Shown: positions 1 to 12,540, numbered from the stretch's first letter. The stretch is DNA of 64,000 nucleotides from Siphonodentalium dalli (GCA_032622095.1 CP136065.1:40613503-40677502), one strand, 5' to 3'. The notes: a model not told the origin generated them from the sequence alone. Made by a program: numbers and translations.

Positions 1-872
1 CATTGCATTACTAAAGGCCCACTGAAGTGGAACACCAGGAAGTAAACAGTATGCACTACTGTATACATGTGGTATAGAATATTGTGTGCGATATGTGCCC
101 CATTAAAGGCAAGTTCTGGGCTTGATATCAGAGTTCATTCACTGTAGGGACTAACTTTTATGGGATTATGCTGAGAGACGCTTTGTATTAGGTAAGATGT
201 GCCACGTTGTGGGTTTACTGAGATTTTACTGAGGGGGAAATCCCACGGGGATACCTATGTATACCAGCTGATGACATGATAGATCATGATAGGATAGGAT
301 AATTTGATTTACAACAGTTACTGGCTGAAACAGCTTGCTTGAAGTTGCTTCCTTCGGGGACCTTTATTCAGCGTCCGGGGACCCGTACGTGGCCCATGCA
401 CATATATAGAGTATGCACACACACACATATATACACACATATGAATAGTACAATGGAATTAACATATAACATGATAATAATGCAGTCTATTGGTCGGGGC
501 AATTACATAGCCCTGCATGTCGGGTTGACTTCCTGCTTCCCCAAAACAAATATAACTATATTATTATCTACGAACGCGTACACTAACAGACTAATCATAT
601 TATATCAAAGAGCAATCTGCAACAAAATGTTAGGGCATTAGATCTGATGATCGACGCACGCATTCCAGAATCAAAATGTTTATGAGAGTATGGCCCCTAC
701 CGGCCCTCACAAATCCTGAATACCAGTTAACAGACGGGATGAATCCAGCATACCGGTTAAGAAAATATAGAACACAAGTTAATTTACCTTTGATTTTATT
801 TACATTTGATCTTCAGCCTAAGTCGTTGTTATTTCAGTATTTCACACTAAGATGCTAATTTACACACATACT
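1..872. other. No gene recognised
   Basis: This is AT-rich sequence with a short CA/TA tract near 410-450. The short open frames have no recognisable domains. Fragments such as CCAGTTAACAGACGGGATG near 722 resemble the unit of the repeat array that follows. Confidence 0.5.
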
Positions 873-1433
873 TTTGCTGAAGTCATGTCAATAACTTCAA
901 CATATCAAGATGTATGAGACACATATACCCCTCCTTAACTGGTACTCGGGATTCATATATACCCCTCCTTAACTGGTAATCGGGATTCATATATACCACT
1001 CCTTAACTGGTACTCTGGATTCATATAATTTATACCCCTCCTTAACTGGTACTCGGTATTCATATATACCCCTCCTTAACTGGTACTCGGGATTCATATA
1101 TACCCCTCCTTAACTGGTACTCGGGATTCATATATACCCCTCCTTAACTGGTACTCGGTATTCATATATACCCCCCTTAACTGGTACTCGGGATTCATAT
1201 ATACCCCTCCTTAACTGGTACTCGGGATTCATATATACCCCCCTTAACTGGTACTCGGGATTCACATGCCCATTTTAACTTGTATTCAGGATTCAACAAT
1301 AAGGCTGGCACGCAACTTATATAGCATCAAATTATTAAACTTTTGATTATTTCTGAGTCAAAATGACATATTTGAATGTAATTAAGTCTCATACATCTTG
1401 ATATATTGAAGTTATTGATATTACTTCAGCTAA
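873..1433. mobile_element. Inverted-repeat element enclosing a 34-bp minisatellite
   Basis: Arms of about 46 bp (873-919 and 1386-1433) are near-perfect inverted copies containing GAAGT(C/A)AT(G/A)TCAATAACTTCAA and ATCAAGATGTATGAGAC. Between them, at about 925-1264, lie about ten copies of a 34-bp unit with core CCTTAACTGGTACTCGGGAT. It looks like a non-autonomous DNA transposon whose centre expanded as a minisatellite. Confidence 0.7.
925..1264 (+). repeat. 34-bp tandem repeat, about 10 copies
   Basis: The units contain ATATACCCCTCCTTAACTGG followed by TACTCGGGATTC. Copies differ by a few bases (GGTATT or GGGATT; CCCCTCC or CCCCCC) and one has an extra TATAATT. There are no unique spacers. 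Confidence 0.9.
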
Positions 1434-1439
1434 GTTATG

Positions 1440-2010
1440 TGTACCAACATTTGCATATTTACCTTCTTTTGGTCAATATTTTGGACTGACATGGCCATCA
1501 GTTGGAAGTGTTCCAACCTTATGGAGGGGGGTTGTCAGGTTGGACATTTCAAACACTTGGAAAGCTTATGCCCAGGTCTCTCCCCCGTGGCCACTGGCCA
1601 GTCAAAAACTGCTAGTTAACTTAAGAGAACAATATTTTCCACATTTGATAAAAAATGTGGACTGAAATGGTCATCGGTTGGAAATTTTCCAACCTAAGTG
1701 GGAGGTGTCAGGTTTGAAATTTCCAATACTTGGAAAGCTTGAGGCCTGTCTAGATGCTAGGATTTTGCGATTTTCTTGTTCAGATTAAAAAAAATTCTGA
1801 ATCCGGATATATAGTATATCATGTTTCTGTTCCTCCAGCTGACTATAGTGGCAACAAGAGTCGCTCAGCCAGGACTATAAGGTGCAAGGGGGGATATGGA
1901 ATTTCGAAAATCCTAAAAAAAACTTGTGTTTGGTCTGACATAAGGGGGGTGTCCAGTTGGACTTCCTAAGGTGGACACCCCCAACGGAGACCTCTCTAGC
2001 CACGTCCCTG
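1440..2010. mobile_element. hAT-like element fragment with right end CACGTCCCTG
   Basis: The TTTCCAACCT and CTTGGAAAGCTT segments at 1500-1760, and the ATGCTAGGATTTTGCGATTT segment at 1755, recur in reverse orientation at 5270-5830. The right end at 1995-2010 is the inverted form of the CAGGGACGTGGCTAGA end at 2477. I did not find the left end. Confidence 0.5.
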
Positions 2011-2067
2011 GTGACATCCTCGTTTATTACAAACCGAGGTCTCAAAATAAGAAAACAATGATTAATG

Positions 2068-2265
2068 GGGGAACTATACACTAAATCCGGCCATTTATCT
2101 AAACTCATTTTCATTATAAATACCACGTTGTTTACATTGTCCATAGAGCACATATAAGAATATTTTACATTAATCCATGGCTCAAATTCATTCGTTTGTT
2201 GGATATATTCTGTTGAGTATAAAAGGAGATGGTCCCATAAATGGCCGGAGTTAGTGTACAGTCCC
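2068..2265. mobile_element. MITE with ATCCGGCCATTTAT inverted ends, copy 1
   Basis: The ends contain ACACTAAATCCGGCCATTTA (2077 onward) and its inverse ATAAATGGCCGGAGTTAGTG (2237-2256). The interior has no coding potential. A relative lies at 10387-10652. Confidence 0.7.
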
Positions 2266-2476
2266 CCCCCCTTTTATTGATTACAATATAACAATTAAAT
2301 TGGAGAATAAATGTGACAACATGTGATTATTATTTGGCACTACATATCTAAATCAATTTTAATTCAATGTCTATGTTCCTCAATAAAGTGACTAATATAT
2401 GATTTCGTACTGATTGTACTTGAGGTTGCATGTATGCTGTCGGTGCCATTATGTTGGCGAGGGTCCTACCTGTAGC

Positions 2477-5400
2477 CAGGGACGTGGCTAGAGAGTATCC
2501 GTTGGGGGGGGGGGGTGTCCACCTTGGGAAATTATACTATACTAGCAGGGTTACCCGGCGTTGCCCAGGTTAAAGTGATGTGAAACCCTCTGTGGATATT
2601 TGGTGGGAATAGAGAATACTCTTGCTCTTGCGTGTTACACGTATTCTCATAAATTGTATATCCAAATGGCATCACAAAACATGATTCTTACACATGGAAT
2701 ATAAGTAGTGACTCACCTTGTCAGGTCGGGTCGATTATCATTTTGTTTATCGCGTTTAATCCGTCCCACCAATAAAGAAGTATGTATTTATTTACAACTG
2801 CGTATACTTCAGATGTTATAGCATGAAACATGAACATCATAAACACATTAGTTCGAAAAAATAAAAGACGACAATTGTGTTTTACATAGAGATGTAGCAA
2901 TCAATCAATCAATCTAGTTTATAATATCTTCATGAAGATACAGATGTTTTAAAGATATGTCCAGGTGCTCCTCTGTTCTGGTGCTATAATTATACTGGCT
3001 AACCATTTTCAGTTAAAAAGAATTGATGTTATGCACATATAGCAGCTACATGTGCCCGACACAGTGAGATTTTGAGTTGTTTATGTTAGGCGATGAGTCT
3101 GTTCTAAAAAATGAAAGAAATCCTCTGTATCGGGCAGATATACCTTTGTCAGATGTCAATATTGGAGGATCCTGAAAAGTCATGTGCTACGGACTGCGTT
3201 TTTCTTTATCTCAGAAGTAACCATATTTGACTGCACACTGTGACCACTCTTTTTGAACAGGCCTGCTCTACATTTTCATATCTCTTGGCAATTGTAACTT
3301 TTTGTGTGGAAACTATATTGAATGGGACAGACTCAATCGTGTTATAATATATACATGAGCCATTCTAATATGCAATCCTCTGACGATGCAAGGTATCTAA
3401 GTTTGAATGAATATATGTATCTCTTAAATAGATTGATATAAATATACTTTTAATGCTTTCTTCTATGTAGCTATGTTGCTAGATCATTATAGGAATGCCC
3501 TGATTTCCATCCCCATATAAATATGACAGTTGAGAAGATATAATTGTTCAAGTGACTTAATTCGGCAACTAAACAAATTCTTATCATAGTTATCCCCCCC
3601 CCCATCTCTGGCCCAAACGGCACAAATTTCGCGTATTTAAATCACACGTTTATATTCCTCGTATCACGGAGAAGAATAATATATCAATTTGGTCGAAATA
3701 TGTGCTAAAAATAGCCCACCCCCTGACACCAACAACGTCACTTTAGAAAATTTTAACCTGCACCATTATCTTACTCGTAAAAAGTTACCCCTGTTAGACC
3801 GCATTGGTGCCATCTCGATTGTACCCTTAAAGTTATATATAGAACACAGACAGATATTCGCAAATATTTGATTCATTGTACCATTTGAGAAGAACGTGTA
3901 TGATTTTGATGGTAAATGGCACTAAACATATTTGTATAAGTTTTTGGTGACCCTCCCGTCCCTATTTCTGACTCAAGCGGCGCCACTTTTGACATCATTA
4001 AACCACACACTTAGACTCATTATAGAGATGAATATATATAAAATTTATGAAAATTGGTGAGTATACAAATTCGTATCTAATTTAGGGCCAACCCAAAAGG
4101 CACCAATTTGGCGCATTTAAACCACACGATTAGATTATTCGTATCACGGAGAGAAAAATATGTATCAATCAGGTGGAAATCGGCGCTAAACATATTGTTT
4201 ATCAATGTTTGTGTCCCTCTCATCCTCTATGCACCCCTGACTCGAATGGCCCCACTTTTGACATCTTTAAACCACACAATTAGACTCCTGATATCATGGA
4301 GATTATTATTTGTAAGTTTGGTGCTAATCCGCGACTAAACACATTTTTATCAAATTTAGTGCCCACCCCACCCCATCTCTCACCAATGCAGCACCAACAT
4401 GACATCTTTAAAATCACACGATTAGATTCCTCATATCATGGATAAGAATGTGTATCAATTTGGTGGAAATTGGCGCTAAAAATATTGTGTATCAATTTTG
4501 GTGCCCCTCTCCCTTTCAGTGCACCCCTGACTCGAATGACGCCACTTTTGACAGCTTTAAGCCACGCCATTAGACACCTCATATCATGGGGATGAATTTG
4601 TATAAGTTTCGTGGCAATCGGCGACTAAACCAATTCTTATCAGATTTAGTACCCACCCCCCCCCCCCCATCTCTCAACCCAACGACACCAATTTGGCGTC
4701 TTTAAAGCACACAATAAGATTCCTTGTATCATGGAGATGATCTCAGAAGAATGTGCATCAATTTGGTGGAATTATTTTGATCAATTTTGGTGCCCCTCTC
4801 CCCTTCCGGGCATCCCTGACGCGAACGGCGCGACTTTTGACACATTTAAACCACATCATTAGATTCTTCATATTATGGGGATGATTATATATAAGTTTGG
4901 TGGCAATCGGCGACAATTTTATTTTTCTGCCCCTCCCCTTTTTCTGCCCCTGACAACAACGGCGTCACTTTAGAAAATTCTAACCCTCGCCAATATCTTT
5001 CTCGTAAAAAGTTACCCCTATTAGACCCCTTTTGTGCCATATAGGTGGTCCCCTATGAATTTCTATAAAACACAGACAGACAGACAGACATACATTCGCA
5101 AATATAGATATAGATATTCATAAACCATGGTTCTATATTCCCGGTATGAGAACATTCAGATATTTTAACATGAAAATTTCATAAATCCTAACATCTAGTG
5201 GTCTAACTCCAGACAAATGCACAAGGTTACGGACAAGAGACCACGACACACCGGGCCGGCCCGGTGAGAGAAAATTTTGAAAAGTATACAAGAAAATTGC
5301 AAATCCCAGCCTCAACTGAAGCTTTCCTATAGTGTTGAAAATTTCAAATTTCATACTCCCCCTCAGGTTGGAAAATTCTCCAACTGATGACCATTTCAGC

Positions 5401-6069
5401 CCACAAGTTTGACCAAATGTAGTAAAATATTGTTTTGTTAAACTAATTAGCAGTTTTGTATTGGCCACGGGGGGAGGAACAATGACACACCGGGCCGACC
5501 ATGGTTCGGCCCGGTGTGAGGAAATTTTGAAATCTGAACAAGAAAATCGCAAAATCCTAGCATTTAGACTAGCCTCAAGCCTTTCTAGTTGGAAATTACA
5601 AACCTAACACCCCCACTTAGGTTGGAAAATTTCCAACTGATGACAATTCCAATGACAATGTTGACCAGATGTATGATAATATTGTTTTCTTAAATTAACT
5701 AGCAGTTTCTGACTGGCCACGGGGGAGGGACCAGGACACAAGCTTTCCAAGTGTTGGAAATTTCCAACCTGTCACCCCCCCCCCCCTAAGGTTGGAAAAT
5801 TTCCAACTGATGACCATTTCAGTCCAAAATTAGGAGAGAAAAATAGGAAAATATGCAAATATTGGTCCAAAAACAATTAATTCCCTCCAATAAATTGTTT
5901 GAAAATCAAACAACAAGAACATTTTCAACCTATTGTTGGTGTGAAATTTCCAACTAATGTTTTGGCAGGTATGAAATTTCCAACTGTTGAAAATTTTTAC
6001 CAAAGTTGGGGGGGGGGGTGAGACATCCCCCCAAACCCCCCCCCCCCCCCCCCTGTCGCCACGTCTCTG
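2477..6069. mobile_element. hAT-like non-autonomous element with nested insertion
   Basis: The left end CAGGGACGTGGCTAGAGAG at 2477 and right end GTCGCCACGTCTCTG at 6069 are imperfect inverted repeats, both continuing into G- or C-runs. Flanking octamers cctgtagc (2469-2476) and actgcagc (6070-6077) match at 6 of 8 positions, like an aged 8-bp hAT target duplication. The right part (5270-6000) has about three degenerate copies of a unit with GGTTGGAAAATTTCCAACTG. No transposase is visible. A different element (2541-5114) is inserted in it. Confidence 0.6.
2541..5114 (+). mobile_element. Dispersed element, ACTAGCAGGGTTACCCGGCG head, ACAGACAG tail, diverged copy
   Basis: The head is ACTAGCAGGGTTACCCGGCG. 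The interior (3600-5050) has degenerate units with motifs such as ACCACACGATTAGATTCCTC and TTTGGTGGAAATCGGCGCTA. The tail is an ACAGACAGACAG tract followed by ATTCGCAAATATAGATATAG. It is the diverged relative of the two units at 51035-57601 and has no open frame with a known domain. I do not know its transposon class. Confidence 0.75.
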
Positions 6070-6117
6070 ACTGCAGCGTGGATCTGAATTTCACATGCAA
6101 ACTTAATCCATTGTTGC

Positions 6118-6220
6118 TAGTCCAAGTCTTCTCGTACTAAAACCAGCTAAGATATTGGGATGGCGAGATGCTCGCCATCCCAATATCTTAGCTGGTTTTA
6201 GTACGAGAAGACTTGGACTA
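6118..6220. repeat. Perfect 50-bp-arm palindrome
   Basis: Two 50-bp arms match exactly as inverted copies around a 3-base centre (ATG). The arms contain AGTCCAAGTCTTCTCGTACT and GATATTGGGATGGCGAG. There is no gene in it. Confidence 0.95.
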
Positions 6221-6639
6221 CATTGTTGCATGACATTTAAATACACACAGGTGACGTAGAACAATTAGTTCAGATTTAAACTTCGTTTTAAATTGGGGAA
6301 ATCCCCGCTCAAGTTTGCGCGACGGGTTCTATATATTAAATTCGGTATTTGCGTCATGCTAGTCATGTATGTCTACTCATGCATGTGTAAACGCCTTGAA
6401 CTTTCACTATAGGCTCATGCAAAAACTATGGCGGGATACCATACTACCTATTAGTGCGTTGTAGCATGGTACTGATACACCTTTATTCTCTTTCTAAAGT
6501 ATATGTATGTCCCTGAATTTACGTGAGAACACATTGAATAACATACATGTAAGATATCTTTCTAAATATTCCTCGGACTATAGTTGAATTACACGTATAT
6601 CTGTGAGTATTATTATAATTCGCTTCGACTGACATTAAT

Positions 6640-6727
6640 TTAACCCTTTGAGTGCCAGGGGCCGATCTCATCGGCCCAAAACCTACAAAATAAGTCTGTT
6701 AAAGAATATAAGAATAAATTATTAAAA

Positions 6728-6766
<39 letters not shown>

Positions 6767-6890
6767 TTAGGCCAATGCATTCTCTTATATATGTGAGGCG
6801 ACATATGGTCGACTCGCATATATAAGAGAATGCATTGGCACAGGGTATATGGGTTGATACAAAAATCGGCCCTGGCACTGAAAGGGTTAA
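6640..6890. mobile_element. TTAA-flanked MITE, CCCTTTGAGTGCCAGGG family, copy A
   Basis: TTAA (6640-6643) is followed by CCCTTTGAGTGCCAGGG; the right end CCCTGGCACTGAAAGGG is followed by TTAA (6887-6890). The TTAA target and CCC ends fit non-autonomous piggyBac elements. It contains an A tract of about 36 bases (6732-6763) and a palindrome around 6765-6840 that is shared with the other TTAA family. Confidence 0.8.
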
Positions 6891-7340
6891 AGTCCCACCC
6901 AATATGCGAAACTTAATTAAAGATATATAATCAGGTTTAACGCCCCATAATCACTCTTTCTTTGGCTTCGGAGGTAAAACATATTTGATTCGAGTCGAGG
7001 AATCAACCCATCAAAGCTCAGAGTTATCACATATCGATTTTTGAAATCTGTTATTTTTCACCACATGCAATATTTGACGGCCTGGCAAATATTCGACGAA
7101 TGCCGACCGACATACTCTCGATATCAAATTGCGTTGAACAAAATATTGATATATAACAGGTTTTGTTTTGGCGATTTGATACTCTAGTTGACAGTGATTA
7201 GCATTATAGTTTGGCAATCAATGTATTCTGATAACTGAAGCGGCATTTCAAGAAATGTTGTTGTTGTAATCTGATGATATGGCCTATGGGAACATCGAAT
7301 CTGATTGTGTACCTTTAATGTTTAACTGTAATAAAGGCAT

Positions 7341-7778
7341 TTAACCCTTTCAGTGCCAGGGGCCGATCTCATCGGCCCTAATTTACGGTCTGTAAAATAG
7401 GCCCTAAAAAAATAAAAAATATTATGTTTTTAGAATTTTTTGGGTTGAATTTTTTTTGGGTATGCTTAAGCATGCTATAGTGAATTTAAAAACAAACTGG
7501 ATAAAACCTTAGGGGCATGTTATAACTCAAAACTATCACCAAGTATTCAAAGTAATAATTTTGATGCCCATGAAAAACGTAAGATTCCCTGGCACTAAAC
7601 CTACAAAATAAGTCTGTTAAAGAATATAAGAATAGATTATTAAAATTGTAAAAAATTGTAAAAAATAATAACAAATGATGAAAAATCGACCTATGGTCGA
7701 CTCGCATATATAAGAGAATGCATTGGCACAGGGTATATGGGTTGATACAAAAATCGGACCTGGCACTGAAAGGGTTAA
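7341..7778. mobile_element. TTAA-flanked MITE, CCCTTTCAGTGCCAGGG family, copy B
   Basis: TTAA is at 7341-7344 and 7775-7778, with matching ends CCCTTTCAGTGCCAGGG and CCTGGCACTGAAAGGG. It shares GGCCGATCTCATCGGCCC after the left end with copy A. It has no transposase. Confidence 0.8.
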
Positions 7779-7864
7779 GGGAGTCCATGCTAGTTTTTGT
7801 ATAGAAGTCTGTAAAACAACTGTCAACAACAAGTACACGAAAAATAGATTGACTGTGTTTTTCA

Positions 7865-8340
7865 TTTCATTAAAGGCCCTTCATTTTCGAATCCCCAGAT
7901 AATTTTATATAAAATATATGCCATATGATATAACATTTTAAAGAGAAAGCCACAAAACATTGTATTGTGAATTTATTCGCTGAAATAAACTGTGAACATG
8001 TTGTTTTTGTTGAGATACCATACCGACTTGGTGTTCGATCTGTGCTCAAGTTTCATTATTTTCAATGGAAGGGAATACCTCTATATCTTAAGAAATTTTC
8101 AATTTTCCATTGAAAATTCATTTTTAAATTTTGAATTCAGTTGGATTCTGGGGGCCATAACGGGGGGAATCTTTCTGTTTTCGATTTCTCTATGGGCATC
8201 TTCTGAGAAACAGACGTTTCAATGGATAAAATTTCACATATCAAAACCAGTTTATTTAAACAGTACTGTTACATTGGAATCTAGACTAATCAAACTCAAT
8301 TTTGTTTGTTTGTCTATCGGGCTACTGGCGACCAAACTGC
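7865..8340. repeat. Dispersed fold-back repeat, copy 1
   Basis: Left-end sequence TTAAAGGCCCTTCATTTTCG (7870 onward) and interior CCGACTTGGTGTTCGATCTG and CTATATCTTAAG recur, mostly inverted, at 32390-32880. It probably derives from a transposon end. Confidence 0.6.
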
Positions 8341-8354
8341 TGGACCATCAGAGC

Positions 8355-9187
8355 TGAAAATTTGTACTCAGGAGTCAATTGACACGGGGGGGGGGGTGCC
8401 ATGGGATAAGTGCCATTGGCATCAGACGTCGTAAAAGGGCACTAATAATTAATTTAACTAAATAATTAATTATATACCCAAAATGGTCGGAATATGGTTG
8501 TTGAAAATTGATTGACATGAGTACATTTACCCGAGGAGTGTCATTGGATATGTGCCGTTGTCCTCAGACGACTTAAAGTGGCATTAATAACAAAAATAAT
8601 TAAATAATTAATCATATACCCAAAATGGTTGGACCCTGGTCGCTGGAATTTGCTATACAGGGGTAACTTGACCCGCGAGTACCATTGGCTATGTGCCGTT
8701 GACCATACCGGTGAACATAAATATTATATTATCACATATGAGCGAAATAAGCGTTTATTATCAGCCTAGACTATATACAGGAAAATTGGTACACATGGGT
8801 CACCTGACCGGCGGCATCATGGGGTATGAGCCTTTGACTTAACGGTGGGGCTATTCATTTGTATTAACATAGATCATCAACGTAGAGCGTGTATTATCAG
8901 CTAAAAATATGTCGGGAGATTGGCATACATGGGTAATTTGACACGATGAATGTCAAATTATAGGGATAGGTGCCGTTGACATAGATTGACTAAAAGAGAC
9001 AGTAATAAATAACAATAAAGAGCGTTTATTATTAACTTAAAAGTTAGAGGTAACTTTATCCGGATAGTGTTGTGCAATAGGTAATGCACAGTTTACCTCA
9101 GGGGACTAATAATTAATTTAAATGACTTGAAGGGGCACTAATAATTTAATCATTATTTATCCGAGCAACACCGGGTACCCCAGCAAG
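8355..9187 (-). mobile_element. Reverse-oriented, decayed relative of the ACTAGCAGGG element
   Basis: Degenerate tandem units of about 170 bp contain motifs like TATGTGCCGTTGACC and TATACCCAAAATGGT. The right end GAGCAACACCGGGTACCCCA (9163 onward) is the inverse of the head of the 2541 element. Confidence 0.55.
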
Positions 9188-10386
9188 TTACCTATTGAAA
9201 ATGTCAAAGAAATGAGAACAAATATTCTGGAAATCATAACTAAATATCTTAACTCGATTACTACACGATTGGCGATGTTTGTTGACAAATCACTGCGACA
9301 GTTTTGTTCACATAACAACGGTTTTAACAAAATCAATAATCAACATATACAGGCATAAGTTTATCTATTTCTCCGTGTTTTTATATCTTTGTACATTTAC
9401 CCACTGCGACTGCCTTGTGTCCCGCTCTTAAAAACACTTCGGTTAAAAAACGCTCTATCAAAAATCTCCTTGAAACAGGGGGGGGGGGGCTGAAAACTGC
9501 GGCACACAACGTACCGGGGGGGTGGGGGGGGGGGGGTACATAGGCGTCAAAAATTTACACGTAAATTTTTTCCTTATTCATTTAGGGGGGGGGGGGGGGG
9601 GGTGTCGGAAAAAATTTGCATGTGATTTTTTTCCAAATATGTATTTTCAGACTCACAACTTCAATTTTCTCTCATTTTATAAAATATGGATTAACCTTAA
9701 TATCCAAATCATATATACATGAGTAGTACAATCCACCTAAAACAATTTTGGATAACCACTGTCTTGGTTTACATGTGATATTGACCCCATTAACCCTCTT
9801 AATAATGCCGACTATGTCAGTGTCTACCAGTCGAATGCAGAATTCTACCCTGCGATTGCTTATCTGGCAAATTTTTACTGCAGAACTATCCCATGTATTA
9901 AACAATTTCTCCTCCAATGGTATCAGAAAACAGTTATATGCTGGTATCTCACTCATCTCATTTGCATCTTTTTCAAATGACTAGTTGTCATTTTTTAAAG
10001 TGCATACAAAGCGTTGCGATCACCAATATACATGTCTGTACATGTCATGACACCACGAGGTACAAATCTGCGTTCTACTGGTAGACAATGACCATTTTAG
10101 TCATAATAATCTAAACTAAGTTACCAAGCACCTTCTCGTGAATTGTATGCTCCGGTGTTTTTTTCGGTTTCCGGTCAAACCGAGTTGTTGTCCGGCTGGG
10201 GTAGATTTGATTTTTCTGGGGGGGGGGGCAAATGGTCAGTGGAAAAAACAGCAGTTTTTGCTGTTTGGGGGGGGGGTACCCAAACCGAAGAAAACAATTT
10301 TTCCACCCTGTGTCTGCAGTTTTTATCCCCCCCCCCCCTGCTTGAAATGTTTTTAATTGTCTGAATGTCTCCGTTATTTAGTTTAA
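9188..10386. other. No gene; poly-G/poly-C tracts
   Basis: G runs of 8-18 bases occur at about 9480, 9516-9537, 9585-9602, 10219 and 10266, and a C run at 10326. The short open frames across them (such as 10138-10364) are low complexity and not credible genes. Confidence 0.6.
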
Positions 10387-10652
10387 GGGGAGCTGTACAC
10401 GAAATCCGGCCATTTATGGGACCATCTCATTCTACACTCAACAGATAAAAACACCATGGTAATTATGATAAAAAGTTTATGAATCGAGTCATAAACTCAT
10501 ATTCATTATAATTACCATTTTGTTGGAATCGCGCATAGAGCATATGCGTGTATTTTGCACTAATCCAAAGCTTGAATTCATTCACTTGTTGCATATATTC
10601 TGCTGAGTGTTATAGGAGATGGCCCCATAAATGGCCGGATTTAGTATACAGT
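10387..10652. mobile_element. MITE with ATCCGGCCATTTAT inverted ends, copy 2
   Basis: The left end is GGGGAGCTGTACACGAAATC followed by CGGCCATTTATGGG; the right end is ATAAATGGCCGGATTTAGTA. It resembles the copy at 2068. A partial extra right end follows at 10779-10801. Confidence 0.7.
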
Positions 10653-10809
10653 CTCACATTAAATATGGAGAATAAATGTGACAAAATGAGATTATTATTA
10701 TTATTTGGCTCTAAATATCTAAGTCAATTTGAATTCAATATATCTGTTCCTCAATAAGAATATAAAAGGAGATTGCTCTCATAAATGGCCGGATTTAGTT
10801 CATATCCAA

Positions 10810-11334
10810 TACCCCTTTAACACAATCACCCCCTTCGATTAAATCAGAATACTCATTTTGAATTACATAACATCGCGTGGGCACCTGTTACTCAAATTGA
10901 ATACTAATCGCTACCTATACTAATGATGACCCCGATTAGATATTGTTGTATATCTAATCATTTGCGTATTAGTTTCATGAAATATCAACGGAGAGTGTTA
11001 AGACTTCTATTCCTATAATATGACAAAATGAAGAGCGTTTGTCTATAGATTAGCCCATGTCCGTTGAATTCGCGTAACGGAGAAGATGCAGAAAGCATAT
11101 CTTGCAGTATTGGAGCTATAAGAAAAGCAGATATACGCACTTGACACAACCCAATTATGAAATTATAATATGAATCGTACGTGATACGTATAGTGGGACA
11201 ACCACACATGCTGTGCCTCAAATTTGCCTCTCATCGGTGACATATATCACGCTAAGAATAATTTAAGTAGTATCATGCTGGTCCCGATAGAGACGACATG
11301 AGAGGACTTGTCGTGGATAGTGAAATCTTGGTAT
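10810..11334. other. No gene recognised
   Basis: This is AT-rich sequence without repeats or open frames that I can assign. One AAGAGCGTTT copy lies at 11031. Confidence 0.5.
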
Positions 11335-11615
11335 AATCTTGTCTGGATTCTGGTTCACATATCCAAAATGACGTAAATAACATCAGAAACCGTGCCATGA
11401 CGTCTTCGCTGATTTTCATTAAGCTCTGATTTTCATTTCACAAACGAAATTGAAATTAATAGGCCTAAAATCACATGGGAATTCTTCGTAAGTTGTGAAG
11501 TATAGCTAATTTCATTTTAATCGCGATGGTCCATTTCCGAATCCGCGCTTTGGCAATCTCCACACAGTTGCTAACCGGAAGTCACGTGACAATTTCTCCA
11601 AAATCCATACCCGCG
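11335..11615 (-). repeat. Dispersed repeat, inverted relative of 37120-37410
   Basis: Segments such as CTAACCGGAAGTCACGTGAC and AAAATCCATACCCGCGATCT match the reverse complement of 37135-37190. GTCTGGATTCTGG at 11340 matches CCAGAATCCAGAC at 37388. About 280 bp are shared. Confidence 0.75.
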
Positions 11616-12540
11616 ATCTTTGAAAATTCACTGAAGGATATAGAAAAAAATATATGACGCCATTCACCTGTGTCTGAGGTATAAACAACCACGCGCGCCA
11701 GATATTAGTGAGACCACACCTATAGAATATGCTCAACTTACATGGAGCCCACATCTGAAGGACATATATCAAGGACCTCTCTAAAATCTATAAACGGTCG
11801 CTTCAGACGTTCGGATTTCTGTTCTGAAATCCATGCAGCGGGTGAGCTGGACAATTGCTGCAGGAGTCATTGCATACTTACCAGTGACAGAGATTGTGTG
11901 CATTTACGGAGGATCTTTTAAATGGTTGAGGTGTGTTTGGTGTTCAAAATCGATACTTAGTTTCAATGTAAATTTCAGTTATAAATATCAGTTGTTAACA
12001 ATTACTATTTTTTGTCACCGAAAGACGCATTGAAGTCATAAAAATACAACTTTGAACACGAAGTTTTGGATCCCAAACAAAAACAGCCAATTACACAGCA
12101 TGAAACAAAACGAGCTTTGAGTGTTAGTCTATTACCGATATGTAGAAATAAAGAGCGTTTGTTTCACTTCTGCGCAAAACATATTTAAAAGAACTTCTTC
12201 AAACATGCATCTCTGTTATTTCATCAACAATCCTAACCTCAATCTTATAACATCACGCGTGTCACGTGTTACTGCGATTTAATATCAATCGCTATCTAAT
12301 CGTGAATCGCCCACTGAATCGCCGTTAAGTTTCTTTCGCTGTCCAATCGTGTGCGTTTTGGCTGTATTTATTAACATATCTTATATACTTCTTTCCAAAT
12401 TACATAGAACAAATTTGGAAGCTGGCATGACCGTTTAAGTTTTATGCCCAAATTATGTCCCATGCTGGTTTGGAACGACACAGTGCCTACTCTGAAATTG
12501 TTGGTGGCGGCCACATTGATGACATCATATATAAATCCTG
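11616..12540. other. No gene recognised
   Basis: This is non-coding sequence. It has one AAAGAGCGTT copy at 12150. Short open frames at 11512-11772 (minus) and 11833-12033 (plus) carry no recognisable domain. Confidence 0.5.

Noticed and set aside
925-1264. Possible CRISPR-like array (34-bp repeats)
   Set aside because: Units are contiguous without unique spacers, no cas genes are near, and the DNA is eukaryotic.
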